A DNA stretch of 64,000 nt. Origin: Allacma fusca (taxonomy: Eukaryota > Arthropoda > Collembola > Symphypleona > Sminthuridae). Below, piece by piece: positions 14,755 through 27,100 of the stretch. The notes beneath the pieces were generated by a model. That model was not told the DNA's origin. It was given only the letters and a program-made list of their open reading frames with translations, and did not search any database. The stretch spans positions 38,117,067 through 38,181,066 of the forward strand of contig OX359245.1 of NCBI GenBank assembly GCA_947179485.1, given 5' to 3'. A program made the translations under genes and the position numbers. Positions within the stretch are counted from its first letter, which is position 1. Each line of letters opens with the position of its first letter.

Positions 14755-14965
14755 TCTTTATAAATACATGTGTTTTTGCATTATCATTATCAATCCCTTT
14801 TGCACGGGAAGAATTATTTAGCTTTACCTGCTGTCACGGACACTGTAAAGGATTACTTAATATAGGATATAGAAAATGTGGAAAACAGTCACAGATCCAA
14901 TCCAAAAAGTGAAGTATGTACTTATACAATACATTGAAATTTAGAATAAGGAAGGTGAGAGAAGT

Positions 14966-16299
14966 CTAGTCAGTGCCAAAGTAGCGTTGACCGAAATGAT
15001 TTGGAGCCACTGGATGAACTTCTGAAGTTAGGATGGTCATTCCAGGAAAGGCATGAAGGACACTTTTGACGGCGTAAGGTGTGCAGAATAAATTCGCTAA
15101 GAAGATGTTTTCCTCTCTGACCAAGTGCTCACGGAGGACATTCACAGCCTTGATTACTGTATTCCCGGAAGACATGATAGGGTACATGAGAATAACCTTT
15201 CGATCTGAAATGTCCTCGGGGAACCTCGCATAGACCACGTGGGCTTCGTGGGTGTCCAAATCACTTTCAACCAGGATCTTTCCGATCCGGATTGAACGAC
15301 AGCAGTCCCGAAGTCCTAAAGGAACATTTATGGTATCTTATATTATTAATAACATTAGATACTTCAAATGCAAAAATTGATATTTAAAAGGCAATAAGTA
15401 ACAACTTTAAAATTCTTGTATGGGAAATAAACAATGCAGTAATATATGATACAGTCAGGATTTTTTCGGACATTTTAACCAAGATAATTCGATTATTTCA
15501 CAAGTAACTAATTAAACTGTCTAACCTTGCTCCATGGCTTCTCCACTTCTCACAATACTCACACCACAATTGCCCTTCTCATAACGCAGGCCCTCATAAC
15601 TGCTCCCTGTCGGAGTTGTGATTGTCACCGGTTTGAATGGCAACTGGTTCAGACTCTCCTCTATGACTAGTCTAATCTGTGAAAAATATAGACAGCAATG
15701 TTATTATGAATTAACATTATATTAATTTCCCATATTTAATAAATTGTTTATAATAGTAAAATAATATCATGCTGATACGAAAGAATATTGTCATTAAATG
15801 TATATTACAAGTCGATCCGCATAAAACTTGAAGTCACTTCTACTGGTATTTCTGAAAACAAAACAAAAATCAATGAATTGAAAAGCCACGAGAATATTTC
15901 TGTTACTTCATGAACTACTAAAAAAAAGTAAGACAAAGATTATATGTAATAATTATATATCTGGCTCTATATCCAGTGGATATGAATAAAAATACATTAT
16001 AATAAGTAAATCTTAGCAATTACTATTTAACATATAATAATGTGATGAAGGACTTACTTATCTCGTATGATTGTCTGCAACTCTAAAATCTGGTCGCTTT
16101 TCGGCAAAAGGCGGAAAGACCCTCCGAACTCATTGGGTCGAGGAACATATGCAGGCACGAGTTGACCTGGGATTGGAGACGGGGGCGGCGGGGTGATCAG
16201 ATCATTCCTCACATCCGACCCTACAGCACCAGGCGGGGTCGGGACTACAGGAGACGTTGATCCAACATTCGTTGATTTGTCCGGCAATTTCGTTCCCAT
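14966..16299 (-). CDS. UPRT: Uracil phosphoribosyltransferase homologue (4 exons)
   Basis: Minus-strand exons are 16299-16058, 15851-15809, 15676-15526 and 15315-14966 (786 nt, 261 aa). The 43-bp second exon is anchored by phase and by NTSRSDFKFYADRL, which matches its animal homologues. The family core is nearly unbroken: LQTIIRDK, TTPTGSSYEG, YEKGNCGVSIVRSGEAMEQG, LRDCCRSIRIGKIL, VILMYPIMSSGNTV and the C-terminal EVHPVAPNHFGQRYFGTD. Family role: uracil plus PRPP gives UMP in pyrimidine salvage. The PRPP-loop position that is Asp in microbial enzymes is Tyr here (MYPIMSSGNT), as in the vertebrate homologue, so activity should not be assumed. The roughly 60-residue N-terminus is Pro-rich and unconserved. 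The start is the first in-frame ATG (MGTKLPDK). Confidence 0.95.
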
Positions 16300-16620
16300 T
16301 TTATAATAAATACTATTAAAGCTCCTTTCGTCCTGTTGATATATTAATAGCAGAATATCCTTCAAACACACTCTCAATCCTATTTTCTGAATTTACCTTT
16401 TTTAAAATACTCTCTAGCTGACTCAACAAACCATTTAAAAGATACTTTCAAAAAAATATTACTCACAATGGGGCCTCGTTACAAAACTATACAGCTCTTC
16501 TACAATAATTCAGACTCCGAATTCCGATCAACGCAATATCGTCTCTCCGCTACTACGACTAGTCTTAACGCCTATATATGACCACGCACCAGGCAGGGTT
16601 GAGGAAAAAGTATTATTCCT
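16300..16620 (-). promoter_or_regulatory. UPRT 5' UTR and promoter, with TATA-like box
   Basis: On the minus strand a TATA-like sequence (CATATATAGG) lies at 16573-16579. It is followed about 25-30 bases downstream by the initiator-like ACTAGTCGTAG. The rest would be a leader of about 250 bases, possibly with a small intron (ATT|GTGAGT near 16465 to an AG just before the start region). Positions are by eye. Confidence 0.4.
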
Positions 16621-18409
16621 ATGAACAACGTTGGATGCCTATAACATTGTATCAAAGGCATAGACACATACATTATTACTATATACTGCTGTAAAGTACA
16701 AACTCATTAAATGAATCCATCAAATACAAGCTAACATAATTTATCGCATACATACAACTCCACACAAAAAAATTATACATAGATACACATGCACTATCAG
16801 CATGTGCCCAATAATATTAAATTCCAACATAAACATCACACCAATACTCAATAACATACATGCGTATAAGATCCAGTTCCCCGAAATCGCAATGATGATC
16901 AGTGTCACCCAACTTGACAAGATATCCCAGTCCTAAAAATAAGTTCAGAACTGACAAACTTCAACCCTGACGTGTCTCTCTCACTTCATCAGTCTTGATA
17001 AGCCCAAGTAAACACAAAGCCAGTGTTGTTACAACGGGGTCAATGGTCACCCTAGTTCAATCTTGTACGTCTCTGCAAAATATCCATGCCAAAGCTCACA
17101 TATATCCCCATGCTTTCAAAACTCATGCCTTTAATGTCTACATACCTTTGCACTCTTCTAAAAAAAACAGAAACACAAAAAGTATTACAAAATATAACCA
17201 AAAATACGCACAAAAATTCAAAAATTTAGGGGAACAGAGACATTAGGACAACAGACTTAAAAATTAGAATTATATTTTGCAAAATTACTTACAGGGTCCA
17301 CTACTACTGATGAACGTATAATTAATTCAGGTATCAATCATCAGCCTTGAAAAAAAGTCCTTTTGACAATAAATAATAAATGTCCAAAAAATATCCCAAG
17401 TCCCGCGCTATAGACAGGGGGTCCGCACGCAAAGCAGCAACTGAATGGACTGCGTTCCCTGTTTAACAAATAAAAAATATTTACATTTCATAATTAAAAC
17501 AAAATCTTTCCGAAAATATAAATAAACACTTTACCTGAATATTATATGAAATAATCAAATAAATCCTAAATGTATTGTAAGTATGGCACTGTTTCTTTGC
17601 GTATAGGATAGGACTTCTGGGGGTGACTTCGCAAGCGGACGTGCAGTTGCTGTTGCTGTTGCCAGCAGTTGCCAGGAAATGTAACTTCTGGGTGAAGCTC
17701 CGAAGATCAGTTTGAATCTCCGCTTTTTGAGTCCACAGCCCAAGGATTGAAGTTAATACTAGTTGCTATTTTTCATAGGAATATTTTGAAGGGAAGAATG
17801 TCTGAAGGTTCTTCTGAAATAATGGGTCTGACGTAAAAACTGTATGAAATCCTTGGCTATAGAGAAATAAATCGCCGGGAATTCAAATCTCAATGGCTGT
17901 TTTGTTGGGGTTAAAAAATTGTCCGAAAATTTTTAGGGGTAATAAGGTCCTGGGGAATATTTATTTCGGGTCACATGGGTCATCTGTAGACAGGAGAGGG
18001 ATTCACGCCTGGCCATGTCGGACCTGTATTTCTGCAGCTGTCAAGTCCAAATGTAACCGACATAAGAAAAATGAGGGGAGACCCACGACTGAGACGAAGA
18101 AGGTGAAGGATTCAGTATAGAGCTCTTGATTGGTTTTTAAAATTGTCTGTTAAGATGCAAATGTGACTGTAAGGATTTGGTTAATTGTTAATTAAGAGAG
18201 TAATTTAAGGCCTCGTGTGTAACTACGCCGGAATTGTGGGCGTTGTTGGAGGATTTTGATTTAAGGAGGTAATTGTGATGGTAATGTCCGCAGAAGTAGA
18301 TTAAATTATATTTCCTTGTACAGTGTGTATGAAATAGATCCGGTATCGAGGAAAGGGACCAGGGGAGGAACCAAGTGCTCTTATAATTAATGTTGACTTA
18401 AAGGTGTCG
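16621..18409. other. Intergenic stretch between UPRT and the minisatellite
   Basis: AT-rich, with no open frame that resembles a protein. The 17600-17720 part has a short GTTGCT/GTTGCC run (CAGTTGCTGTTGCTGTTGCC). I see nothing else to annotate. Confidence 0.5.
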
Positions 18410-18895
18410 AAGTTGACGTTGGCCTGGGACTCCAGATGGACCTTGACTGTCCGGTAACTCTGTTGGCCTTGAGCTGGGAATGAAGGTGGAGTTCGTCCTG
18501 TGGTAATTCTAGGTGTCCTCCAACTCTGGATCTTGTCCTTCTGTAACTCAACATTGACCTTGTCGTTTTGTAACTCAACATTGACCTTGTCCTTCTGTAA
18601 CTCAACGCTGACTGTCCTTCTGTAGCTCAACGTTGACCCTGTCCTGCAACTCCAGGTGGATCTAGCTCTACATTGACCCTGTCCTGCAACTCCAGGTGGA
18701 CCTATCTCTACGTTGACCTTGTTCTGGAACTCCGGATGGACCTTCCTTAAAATCTACACTAACCTTCTCCTCCAACTCCAGGTGGACCTTTCCAAGATAC
18801 TCTGCGTTGAGCTTGTCCTCCAACTCCAGCCGACCTTGCCTTGAAACTTTCCGTTGACCTTGTCCTCCAACTCTGGCAGACCTTGTTCTCAATGC
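18410..18895. repeat. Minisatellite, unit about 27-30 bp
   Basis: Degenerate tandem units built on GTTGACCTTGTCCT(C/T)CTGTAACTCAAC (plus strand). The three most regular copies, near 18515-18620, have a 27-bp period. Further right the units drift to about 30 bp (ACCTTGTCCTCCAACTCCAG). Because 27 and 30 are multiples of three, minus-strand frames read as nine- or ten-residue repeats (KVNVELQKD, KVHLELEEK). They lack splice or homology support, so I treat this as non-coding. Confidence 0.75.
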
Positions 18896-19129
18896 AACTC
18901 CACGTTATCTCTGGAAGTTATCATTTATTCTGAGATTGAACAGTTTTGATGATATATTCTGGTCAAACATAAAGCGAAGGCTGAATTACCGATTTGTTAA
19001 TGGATTTGAACCTAGTGCAACAGGTGTACAAGCAGAAATTGTGTACACAATAGTAATAGCACTTCTGGTGATATCTGCCCCTAACGCCAACTATAGAATC
19101 AGTAACCGACTTACTTGACACTTGACAGC
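18896..19129. other. Short gap upstream of SETD4
   Basis: Presumed 5' UTR and promoter of the SETD4-like gene. No clear TATA box or splice acceptor was identified. Confidence 0.35.
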
Positions 19130-20515
19130 ATGGGCCGTACTGCGCGGCATCGCAGGTGGAAATGTCAACTGAGGAGTACATTCCCTATAAAATTAGAAGC
19201 TACTCCAGAAGTCATCCGGCTGAAAGAGCTACTATTGAAGCCTCCGAAATTTAGTAGCTATGAAAAGTCAAGGGTGGAAGTTGAACTGAGAAAAATAACC
19301 CCGGCCCTTTTTCCGGTTTTTGACGTGGATCCGGAGAATGTAGTTGGGACCGGAGAGCCTATTCATGGAGGGAATAGTCGTTACCGGGGGATCTGCTCCC
19401 TGGAGAAGTTTACCAAAGGAGAAGTCATTCTACGGCTCCCTTGTGTGTCCCTCATTACTTCTCAACACCTTCCTCCCGGGATTCAAGCACAGAAGACTTC
19501 CCTACAAAATAAACTGTCAGTGTTTTTATATTTGGAAAGTTCTAACCCAAGTTCTTATCTGCGTCCCTATTTAGATACTTTACCGGAGTCATTTCAAGAG
19601 CATCCGCAGAATCTCCCTGCGGACGCCTTTAAGTATTTACCTTGGTTTGCTCAAGATTTGCTGCGTCAACAGCGGGAGCTAGTTCTTAAAGGATTTCAAG
19701 AACTTAAGACAATTTTACCCGAGGAAGAATTGGAGTTTGACCGGTTCAAGTACTTCTGGCTCTGCGTTTATACCCGATCCGTATATTATCCAGAAGATTC
19801 AAGTACAACAGCTGACATAGAATTATCGGGTGAAACGAAAGGAGAGAGCGATCAAATGGCGCTTGCACCTTTCCTGGATCTTTTTAACCACTCTCCAACC
19901 CCGAATACTGTAACTATTCTCGAAGCAGGCTCTTACGTCATTAGGGCATCTGAAGACATTACAAAATTTGAACAAATATTCATCAGTTACGGGAATCATC
20001 CCAACTTCCGCCTCTGGACTGACTACGGCTTTGTCCCTGTGACAGCTAATCCGTTTAACTATATCCCAGTCAAATTGAACAAGTTGGCAGATGTTCTGGT
20101 CAAGGATCTAGAACGGGATCGTTTTGAAAGTCTTTTCAGTACATTGCTGAAAGATCAACGGAAGGTTCAATGCATACAGAAGTTTGGACTGGGCAAGGAA
20201 CTGAGCATTGAGGAAGAAGACCTGTCCCCAAATTTGAGCTTATTGTTAGCAATGGAGTTGTGGGATCCTGGAAGGGGTACTTTTGATTTCCATGTAAATT
20301 CTCAGGATTACAAGTACTCGAGAATGGTGTCTCTGTTGGTAGGGAGTGTTTTGAAGGACTTCACAGACTACTTGGCTGGACTAAATCAATTCACTGAGTT
20401 CGAGGGTCAGGAAACGAAGAATTTAAATTGTTCAGCAGCAGCTGCAAAGTCTTTTATCAAAAACTCTATTGTATTTCTGGAGAGACATTTGAGCGTAGTT
20501 GATGGGAGGACTTAG
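19130..20515 (+). CDS. SETD4: SET domain-containing protein 4-like lysine methyltransferase, single exon
   Basis: One uninterrupted frame of 461 aa, close to the vertebrate SETD4 length. The N-terminus MGRTARHRRWK resembles the GRTSRIRRRK start of vertebrate SETD4. SET landmarks: RYRGICSLEKFTKGEVILRLP (start of the split SET), LAPFLDLFNHSP with N253-H254-S255, ISYG near 285-288 (S286-Y287-G288) and DYGF at 298-301. A helical substrate-binding C-terminal part (about 310-455) follows, as in the SETD3/SETD4/RuBisCO-methyltransferase group. Family members methylate lysines of histone or other proteins, in nucleus and cytosol. The usual GxG of the first SET motif is replaced by a SRYRG sequence. 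The coding region is intronless, unlike its neighbours, which could mean an old retrocopy or simple intron loss. The start is the first ATG of the frame. Confidence 0.88.
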   Translation: MGRTARHRRWKCQLRSTFPIKLEATPEVIRLKELLLKPPKFSSYEKSRVEVELRKITPALFPVFDVDPENVVGTGEPIHGGNSRYRGICSLEKFTKGEVILRLPCVSLITSQHLPPGIQAQKTSLQNKLSVFLYLESSNPSSYLRPYLDTLPESFQEHPQNLPADAFKYLPWFAQDLLRQQRELVLKGFQELKTILPEEELEFDRFKYFWLCVYTRSVYYPEDSSTTADIELSGETKGESDQMALAPFLDLFNHSPTPNTVTILEAGSYVIRASEDITKFEQIFISYGNHPNFRLWTDYGFVPVTANPFNYIPVKLNKLADVLVKDLERDRFESLFSTLLKDQRKVQCIQKFGLGKELSIEEEDLSPNLSLLLAMELWDPGRGTFDFHVNSQDYKYSRMVSLLVGSVLKDFTDYLAGLNQFTEFEGQETKNLNCSAAAAKSFIKNSIVFLERHLSVVDGRT

Positions 20516-20587
20516 TCGATCATGATTATTTTGACCTCCGGACCTCTACCAAATGTTTTTATTTTTAAACAAGCTAAAGCTTTAGAA

Positions 20588-20593
20588 AATAAA
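20588..20593 (+). terminator. Poly(A) signal of SETD4
   Basis: AATAAA 72 bases after the stop codon, followed by a T-rich run. Confidence 0.6.
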
Positions 20594-21148
20594 CATTTTT
20601 TTGCAGTAGATATTATAAGTGAGTCGAGCTAGCTTGGTACTTACCGGCAATACTCTGTTGTTACAAAATTATTGCGCGTGTATTATAATTACACGTATAT
20701 GGTAATTTCTCATTTCAAGCTCTGAATGATTGCACATAAGTAATTACATTATACGATTGTATTCAAGTCTGTAACTTGTAAATATTCTCAATATTTGTTA
20801 AGGGACTGACAAGGTGTGTGGTCCTAAAAATTAATTCTCCGGTTGTTTTTACTTCTGTTGTCTGTGTGTCATTGGGACTTCGTCCTTCGTTCCGGGCTAT
20901 TAAGTAATGTTGTTTGCCATGAATTCACACTATGTTAGTATTTAATAATTGCATTTAATTTAAGACCGCTAATAACATACACATGTACATTTAATAAAAT
21001 TTATTATTTACGTTTACTGATGAACAGATATGTTGTAATGTTTTTGAGTAAGTAGCATAAAATAGTTTTTTTCCCATTAAGGGTAACGTCTACTAGGTCT
21101 TTTTGACGAATTATTGTAATTATTCTAGTTTTTTAACTAATTTTAGGC
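20594..21148. other. SETD4-ABCB7 intergenic stretch, presumed ABCB7 promoter
   Basis: AT-rich, no coding exon recognised. Around 20840-20900 lies a less AT-rich patch that could hold the ABCB7 transcription start. This is inferred from position only. Confidence 0.35.
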
Positions 21149-24100
21149 ATGATCTTTTGTCCGAGTATCGTATCAAACCTTGTTAGTCGTTTACTATTGA
21201 AATTCTGAATATTTCTGTTCAAATCGTAAATATCCTTTAGGCTCTTGGCTTCATCCCTTGCCGGTTCTGTTTTCATCCCGGAGTGTCATCTTTGGCCACG
21301 GAGGATATACAGGTGCCCGGGGGAACCAAAGAAGTCAAATCTAGTCAGATGCTCAAAGCTATGGTTACTCACATATGGCCAAAGGTAATGAATTCGAGAA
21401 AATTCCGAATGATTTTCTGTGAATCAAATTTTTTTGAGAATGTAATAATTAATCTGACTGCTGAATTTGCTTAGGAATTGAATGTCATATCGTTGTTTGT
21501 TATCTAATATACATTGTCATCGGTAAATTAAAGGAAGTATGAATTAATGAATATAATTTTGAATGGATGATAGGATGAACCAGAAGTTCGGAAGCGTGTT
21601 CTTACTGCCGTAGGACTTTTAGTGGGCTCCAAGGTTCTCAATGTCGGAGTTCCTTTCCTCTTTAAAATCGGAGTGGACAGTATGAGTACGGCAGCTCCTC
21701 TATCTGGGACTGTGGACACAATTACCAATTTTACTTTCGCCATTTTGGTTGGATGTGAGTACCAATTCTGATTAGGAGTACTTAATATTATTGCAGCTTA
21801 AAATTTTTTTGAATTGTTTGGAAATTATATGTGTTTAAAATGCGTTGTGTGTGCATGTCCAAAATCGTAATACATTATATTTCATGTATTTCCCAGACGG
21901 CATTGCCCGAGCCGGGGCAGCTGGCTTCAACGAGCTGAGAAATGCGGTGTTTGCCCAAGTTGCCCAAAGGAGCATTCGCAAAATAGCTCAGAATGTGTTC
22001 CTCCACTTACATAACCTTGACCTGTCTTTCCATCTTAACCGGCAGACCGGAGCGCTGTCAAAGGTATTATATAATATATTTACTTAAGGATAACTACGAG
22101 TAAGGGGTGTGTTCTGAGTGTTGGAACTATTTAACACCTGATTGGGCATGTGCTTGTGTTTCAGCCGTAAAACTTCATGCTGTTGTTAAAAATATTATGC
22201 AATAATTATGTGATATGAATATCGACTTGATCAAATACAAAAACGGGTTGCAAAATACTTTTTCCAAGCCTTGCGTAAATTTTATCGTACACAAAAATGC
22301 AAGTGGATAAATTGTCATGTTTTTCAATACTGTTTGTAGACAATTGACCGAGGCTCCCGTGGAATTAACTTCGTCCTTACCGCGATGGTCTTCAATATTC
22401 TTCCCACGGCCTTTGAGTTGAGCTTGGTTTCAGCTGTGCTGGTACTTTTACACGTTTATTTGTTTATTAATTAGTTTATTATATTGATTTGATTTTGTAT
22501 TGACTAAGTTAATTTGGTTATTGCTCTTATCATTTTGTGTTACGTTTTATTGTGATTTAGATGAATCAAATTTATCGTTTGTTTTAATACAGAACTTTAC
22601 AATTTTGAAATGCTATAAAGTATCGTTAATCACAGACTTTCTTAATTTCAGGGTTATAAATACGGAACCGACTTCGCCTTAGTAGCCCTGGGTTGTGTGT
22701 CCACGTACGCGCTCTACACATTAAGCGTGACGCAGTGGCGTACAAAATTCCGGGTAGCCATGAACAAAGCAGAGAATGAATCAGGTAACCGAGCTGTGGA
22801 CTCCCTCCTCAACTATGAGACGGTCAAGTATTTTAATAACGAAGCATACGAGGCCCGACGTTATGATCAGATTCTGCAAATCTACGAGAAAGCCTCCCTC
22901 AAGACCAATACCTCTCTGGCAGCGCTCAACTTCGGTCAAAATGCTATATTCAGCATTGCTCTCAGCACTATAATGATCATGGCTGCTAAGGAAATCGCAC
23001 AAGGTTGGTGAATTATAAATAATAAATATTTGCATGTATGTACTTAGCTTACAGTAATAACTGTCATTAGAACCTCTTAGAATAATTTGTTTAATGTTAC
23101 ATTAGTTTGAAAATGGATTAGGCCCGAAGGAACGTTTTGTGTAAAACGAAATATTTTCGCAGTTCCTACTAAATGTGTAGCTGTTTTGTATACGTTTTTT
23201 ATTTTGAACTACGTGGATGTATTTTAGCTTAGCGTTAACAGACAAAATCATACTCTGGAGTAGAGAGAGAAAGTAATTTTTTACTGGCATATCAACAGTG
23301 CTTGCCTAACCACATTCCTTTCTCCGTTTTTTGTAGAAATTACATTCATGTTTTGCATTTGACAATTAAAAGTATTATAATTTTTTGTATACCTATAAAT
23401 GGTTATGTGCTGTATGATACTCTTCGAGCAGTAATTACTGTATTTTCTAAAAGTTCCTTCCTTAAACCGAAACTAACTACTTTCTCTCCCGAAATTATGG
23501 CCTCAATCTATTTGCATTAAATTTTGAGCTTACAATTAGAATGGTTAGTTGCTTTAAAATCTTAGGAGTAACTTCAATAATAATTGGCAAAATGGTTAGA
23601 CAATAGAATTTTTTAAGTAAAAATGATTGAGACCAAGTTTGTTCACAACGCAATTTGTAATGTCGAATCATTAAACCTGATTTTTTGGTAGTTTCAAGTT
23701 AAAACTGTATATTGTCTCTCTTAAATTTAAATTTAATTGATCGTTCTAATTGGTAACGGGTTATTATTAATAAGACATATTTGTCCTTTACTGTAAAATT
23801 TTGCAAGATCGACAGAGGCTGTTTCGCATTTTTGGCTACCTACATATTCATGTAAACTGCTTGGTATGTTTGAATTATTCGAAGTCTTTATCTGACCACA
23901 AAACCCTTTCTTAGCCATCACTTGACCTGCTATTGACTGTCAAGATTTTGTCCTATGCCTGTAGTTGACCCTAACATTTTTATGTTCTTTCCTGCAGTTG
24001 CTTTATTAGAACTGCGCCTCACTCCTCCGTTCCCCGCTATTATTTGACCTGATGTTGACCTCAAAATATATCATTAATACTCATGTAGAATTACTTGAGC

Positions 24101-27100
24101 TTGAGCAAACCATGTCAACGCAAACTTTCGCAAGCACCCTTGGCATTCAGATCCGTTTCCAAGTAAAATAAATCCTGTTTATCCCGAATATCTCAGGCTT
24201 TGTATTCTCATACATTCCATATCTATGTTTTGTAGGTAATATGACTGTGGGTGATTTGGTAATGGTAAATGGGCTCCTCTTCCAAATGTCTATTCCTCTG
24301 GGTTTTCTTGGGTCCGTTTACCGGGAAATTCGTCAAGCTATGATTGATATGGCCACAATGTTTGCTCTGATGGCAGTTCCTCCGAAAATTCAAGTGAGTC
24401 TCTTCTTATACAAAATCAAATTCCAGATAAATCCCATCAAAATAATGACAGCGGTTTTCCTTTGCACTGTCAAAAAATGTTCTTTAGTAAACAATTATAA
24501 GGAAAATACAGTAAATGTGTCTCATTGTCAGTTCGTGATAACTCGTATCTATATTTAAGCATTTTTAAAAATAGCAAGTACTATCGGTAATTCCAGGAGT
24601 CGTAGTCGCAGGAAAAAAATTTGACATTTTAAGGTCCCACGTTTCAATGAGTGAGACGTCAGCAGATGAAATGAAATGAAATAATAAATGAAAGAAGACA
24701 GTAGTTTAGCCAATCATGGAGTTAGATTGCGGTTTTCGGCAGAGACATATTTTTTTAAATAGCTATAGCTTTAAAGCAGTCGAATGGTTTTAGTTACAAA
24801 GTTCCTCTTACAGGGGTTAATTGTATAGCCGCAGAAAGTTTTTGCTTAAGGGAATTAATGCTCGTTCACACCACAATCACTGAGTGACGTAGGGTATTAA
24901 GACGGAATTCATTTTTGTGGTTTACCGTGTAACTTTTTAAAGGGCAATTCGGAGGAATTAGGGTCAGTTCGTGGAATAACTTATTTCAGTTCGTAATCAT
25001 CATCAATCGTCACTATGTCTGCATGAATTGTGGTCTTTTTAAATTTCCCATGCCATTTAGATTGTGACTGACTTTTTTCCCCATGGCCATGCTATTTATT
25101 TGATTTTATGTAGTTAATGGCTTATGGCATAACATAATAGTACATATTGGAAACTCACCAATGCGAATGGGAACTTTTGATGAATTACATGTTTTATAAC
25201 CTAAAAGCTGTTTTTGCTCTTTGTAACATGTGTTGGATAAATAGGTAATCACCTGTTGAAGCCTATTTTTGAATGCATTTTAGTTTGAGGATTATAAGAC
25301 ACGTAATTATGCGCTTGTAGATACTGATACCCTTTGTAAAAAAAATTACTTCCATAAATAATTATTAAAACTTTCACATAATAGTTCGCACCATTTTCTA
25401 ATCGTAACTATTCACATACAGTGGACAAATGAGCGTCAATTGATTTCACTTCCATATTGTCTCAAATTGTTTTGTTAGGTGTGTTTATGATGTAATGTTT
25501 TAATGTTCATACGTATTTTTTAATTTTGTTAATAGGAAGACCCGAAACTTCCGTTCTTGCATCTCAGCCCGCCCCAAGCCTCAATTGAGTTTAAAGACGT
25601 TCGATTCAGTTACGTGGACAACACAGACATCCTGAATGGACTTAACTTGAAAGTGGAGCCGGGTAAGAAAGTGGCTCTCGTGGGCGGGTCTGGCTGTGGG
25701 TGAGTTTTTTTTAAACAATGAATTATATCAATATAATATTGTAATAATTGTTGTCTGTGTTTTTAAAATTAAGTCCCATGTTGTGCTAAATTAATTGCCT
25801 TGGTTAAGCTTGATTCGGACAATGCCGTTAATGCTTTCGTAATAGAATATAAATATTCATTGCTGGTTGCAGTAAGTCCACCATCATCCGGCTCTTGTAC
25901 AGATTCTACCAACCTCACACTGGAGAGATACTCATAGGAGGGAGCAGGATTGACCAAGTTAATTTGGCTTCTCTTAGGAAGACTATCGCAGTGGTGCCCC
26001 AGGTTGGCCCAAGTTACTCTCGTCAATTTGTTTTTATTGTGTCATTGATCTGTGACGTAGTGTATGTTTATAATTTCAATTCCTTCGTAAATTATGTCAT
26101 AGGACTGTGTCCTTTTCCACGACACGATCCTTCATAATCTTCACTACGGGAATCTGGATGCTCCACTGGAGGATGTGTATGCTGCTGCGGAGCTAGCTAA
26201 TCTTCATAAAACGATTCTTCGCTGGCCAAAGGGCTACCAAACCCAAGTGGGGGAGCGAGGACTGAAACTTAGCGGTGGGGAGAAGCAGCGGGTGGCGATT
26301 GCCCGAGCAGTGCTCAAGGCCAGTCCAATTTTGGTGTTCGATGAAGCCACGTCTTCTTTAGACTCCATCACTGAACAAGTAATTCCATTTAATTTATTTG
26401 TCTGATGAGCATTTAAGCGTTTAGGATTAAAGGCTGATGGTAATGGTGTACAACACGGGGGGGGCTTTTTCCCCCGTTTAGGGAACTGAACTACAGGAGT
26501 GATTTATACATTATTTGATTCCCCTCGTTTGTAGCGAACTTAGATACAGATTTCCAAAATCTGCTTCCTTAACCTATGTCAAATTTAGTGTCACAGGGTT
26601 CGAATTCATGAAGCCAAGTTGGAAGTTTTAAAGGATTTTAAATTTGACGGTTTTGTATTGCCCCAATTTATTAATTTTGAAGCTCCGTAGTTGAGGAAAT
26701 GTTATGGGCTTTCGAAAGTGCAGTGTCTGATAGGTCCTTATGATGATAATTGCGCCCATTACCCCAGTATGATCGGAAGGGAAGAGGTAGAGGAAGAGGA
26801 ATTTATATCATTGCCATTTTTTCATGGATGGTACTTAGTAATTATGTGTCATGTGCTCATTACAAAACTGTTTCAAAGCACTGGGCTACTGGGATTGTAG
26901 GAGACTTAATGTTATTTATTTTCATCACAGATCATCAGCACCAAGTCAAAATTTGTGGCTTTCTTAAAAAGACTTCGTCAGCAAAAAAACAGTTTTACAG
27001 TTTTTCATACTTTCGTGAAATTTTTTGCTTTGCTGATCCACACTCATGATTTTAAAGCATGATATAAAGTGAAATAATTCCCATTAATTTATCGCAGCCA

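Larger units (their letters stand above)
14447..14965. other. Convergent 3' ends of the RS/zinc-knuckle gene and UPRT
   Basis: A 519-bp stretch between the two stop codons, on opposite strands. Its open frames are short and look random. It holds an AATAAA for the plus-strand gene and one for the minus-strand gene. The positions imply that the two 3' UTRs may abut or overlap. Confidence 0.5.

Noticed and set aside
17893..18120. 75-codon plus-strand frame upstream of SETD4
   Set aside because: No homology recognised and no splice into SETD4 in frame; probably chance.
18301..18892. Two minus-strand frames with nine-residue repeats
   Set aside because: Explained by the minisatellite period; frames are broken between blocks and lack splice sites.
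26590..26615. GGGTTCGAATTC resembling a tRNA B box
   Set aside because: No A box or cloverleaf arms at the required distance upstream; lies in an ABCB7 intron.
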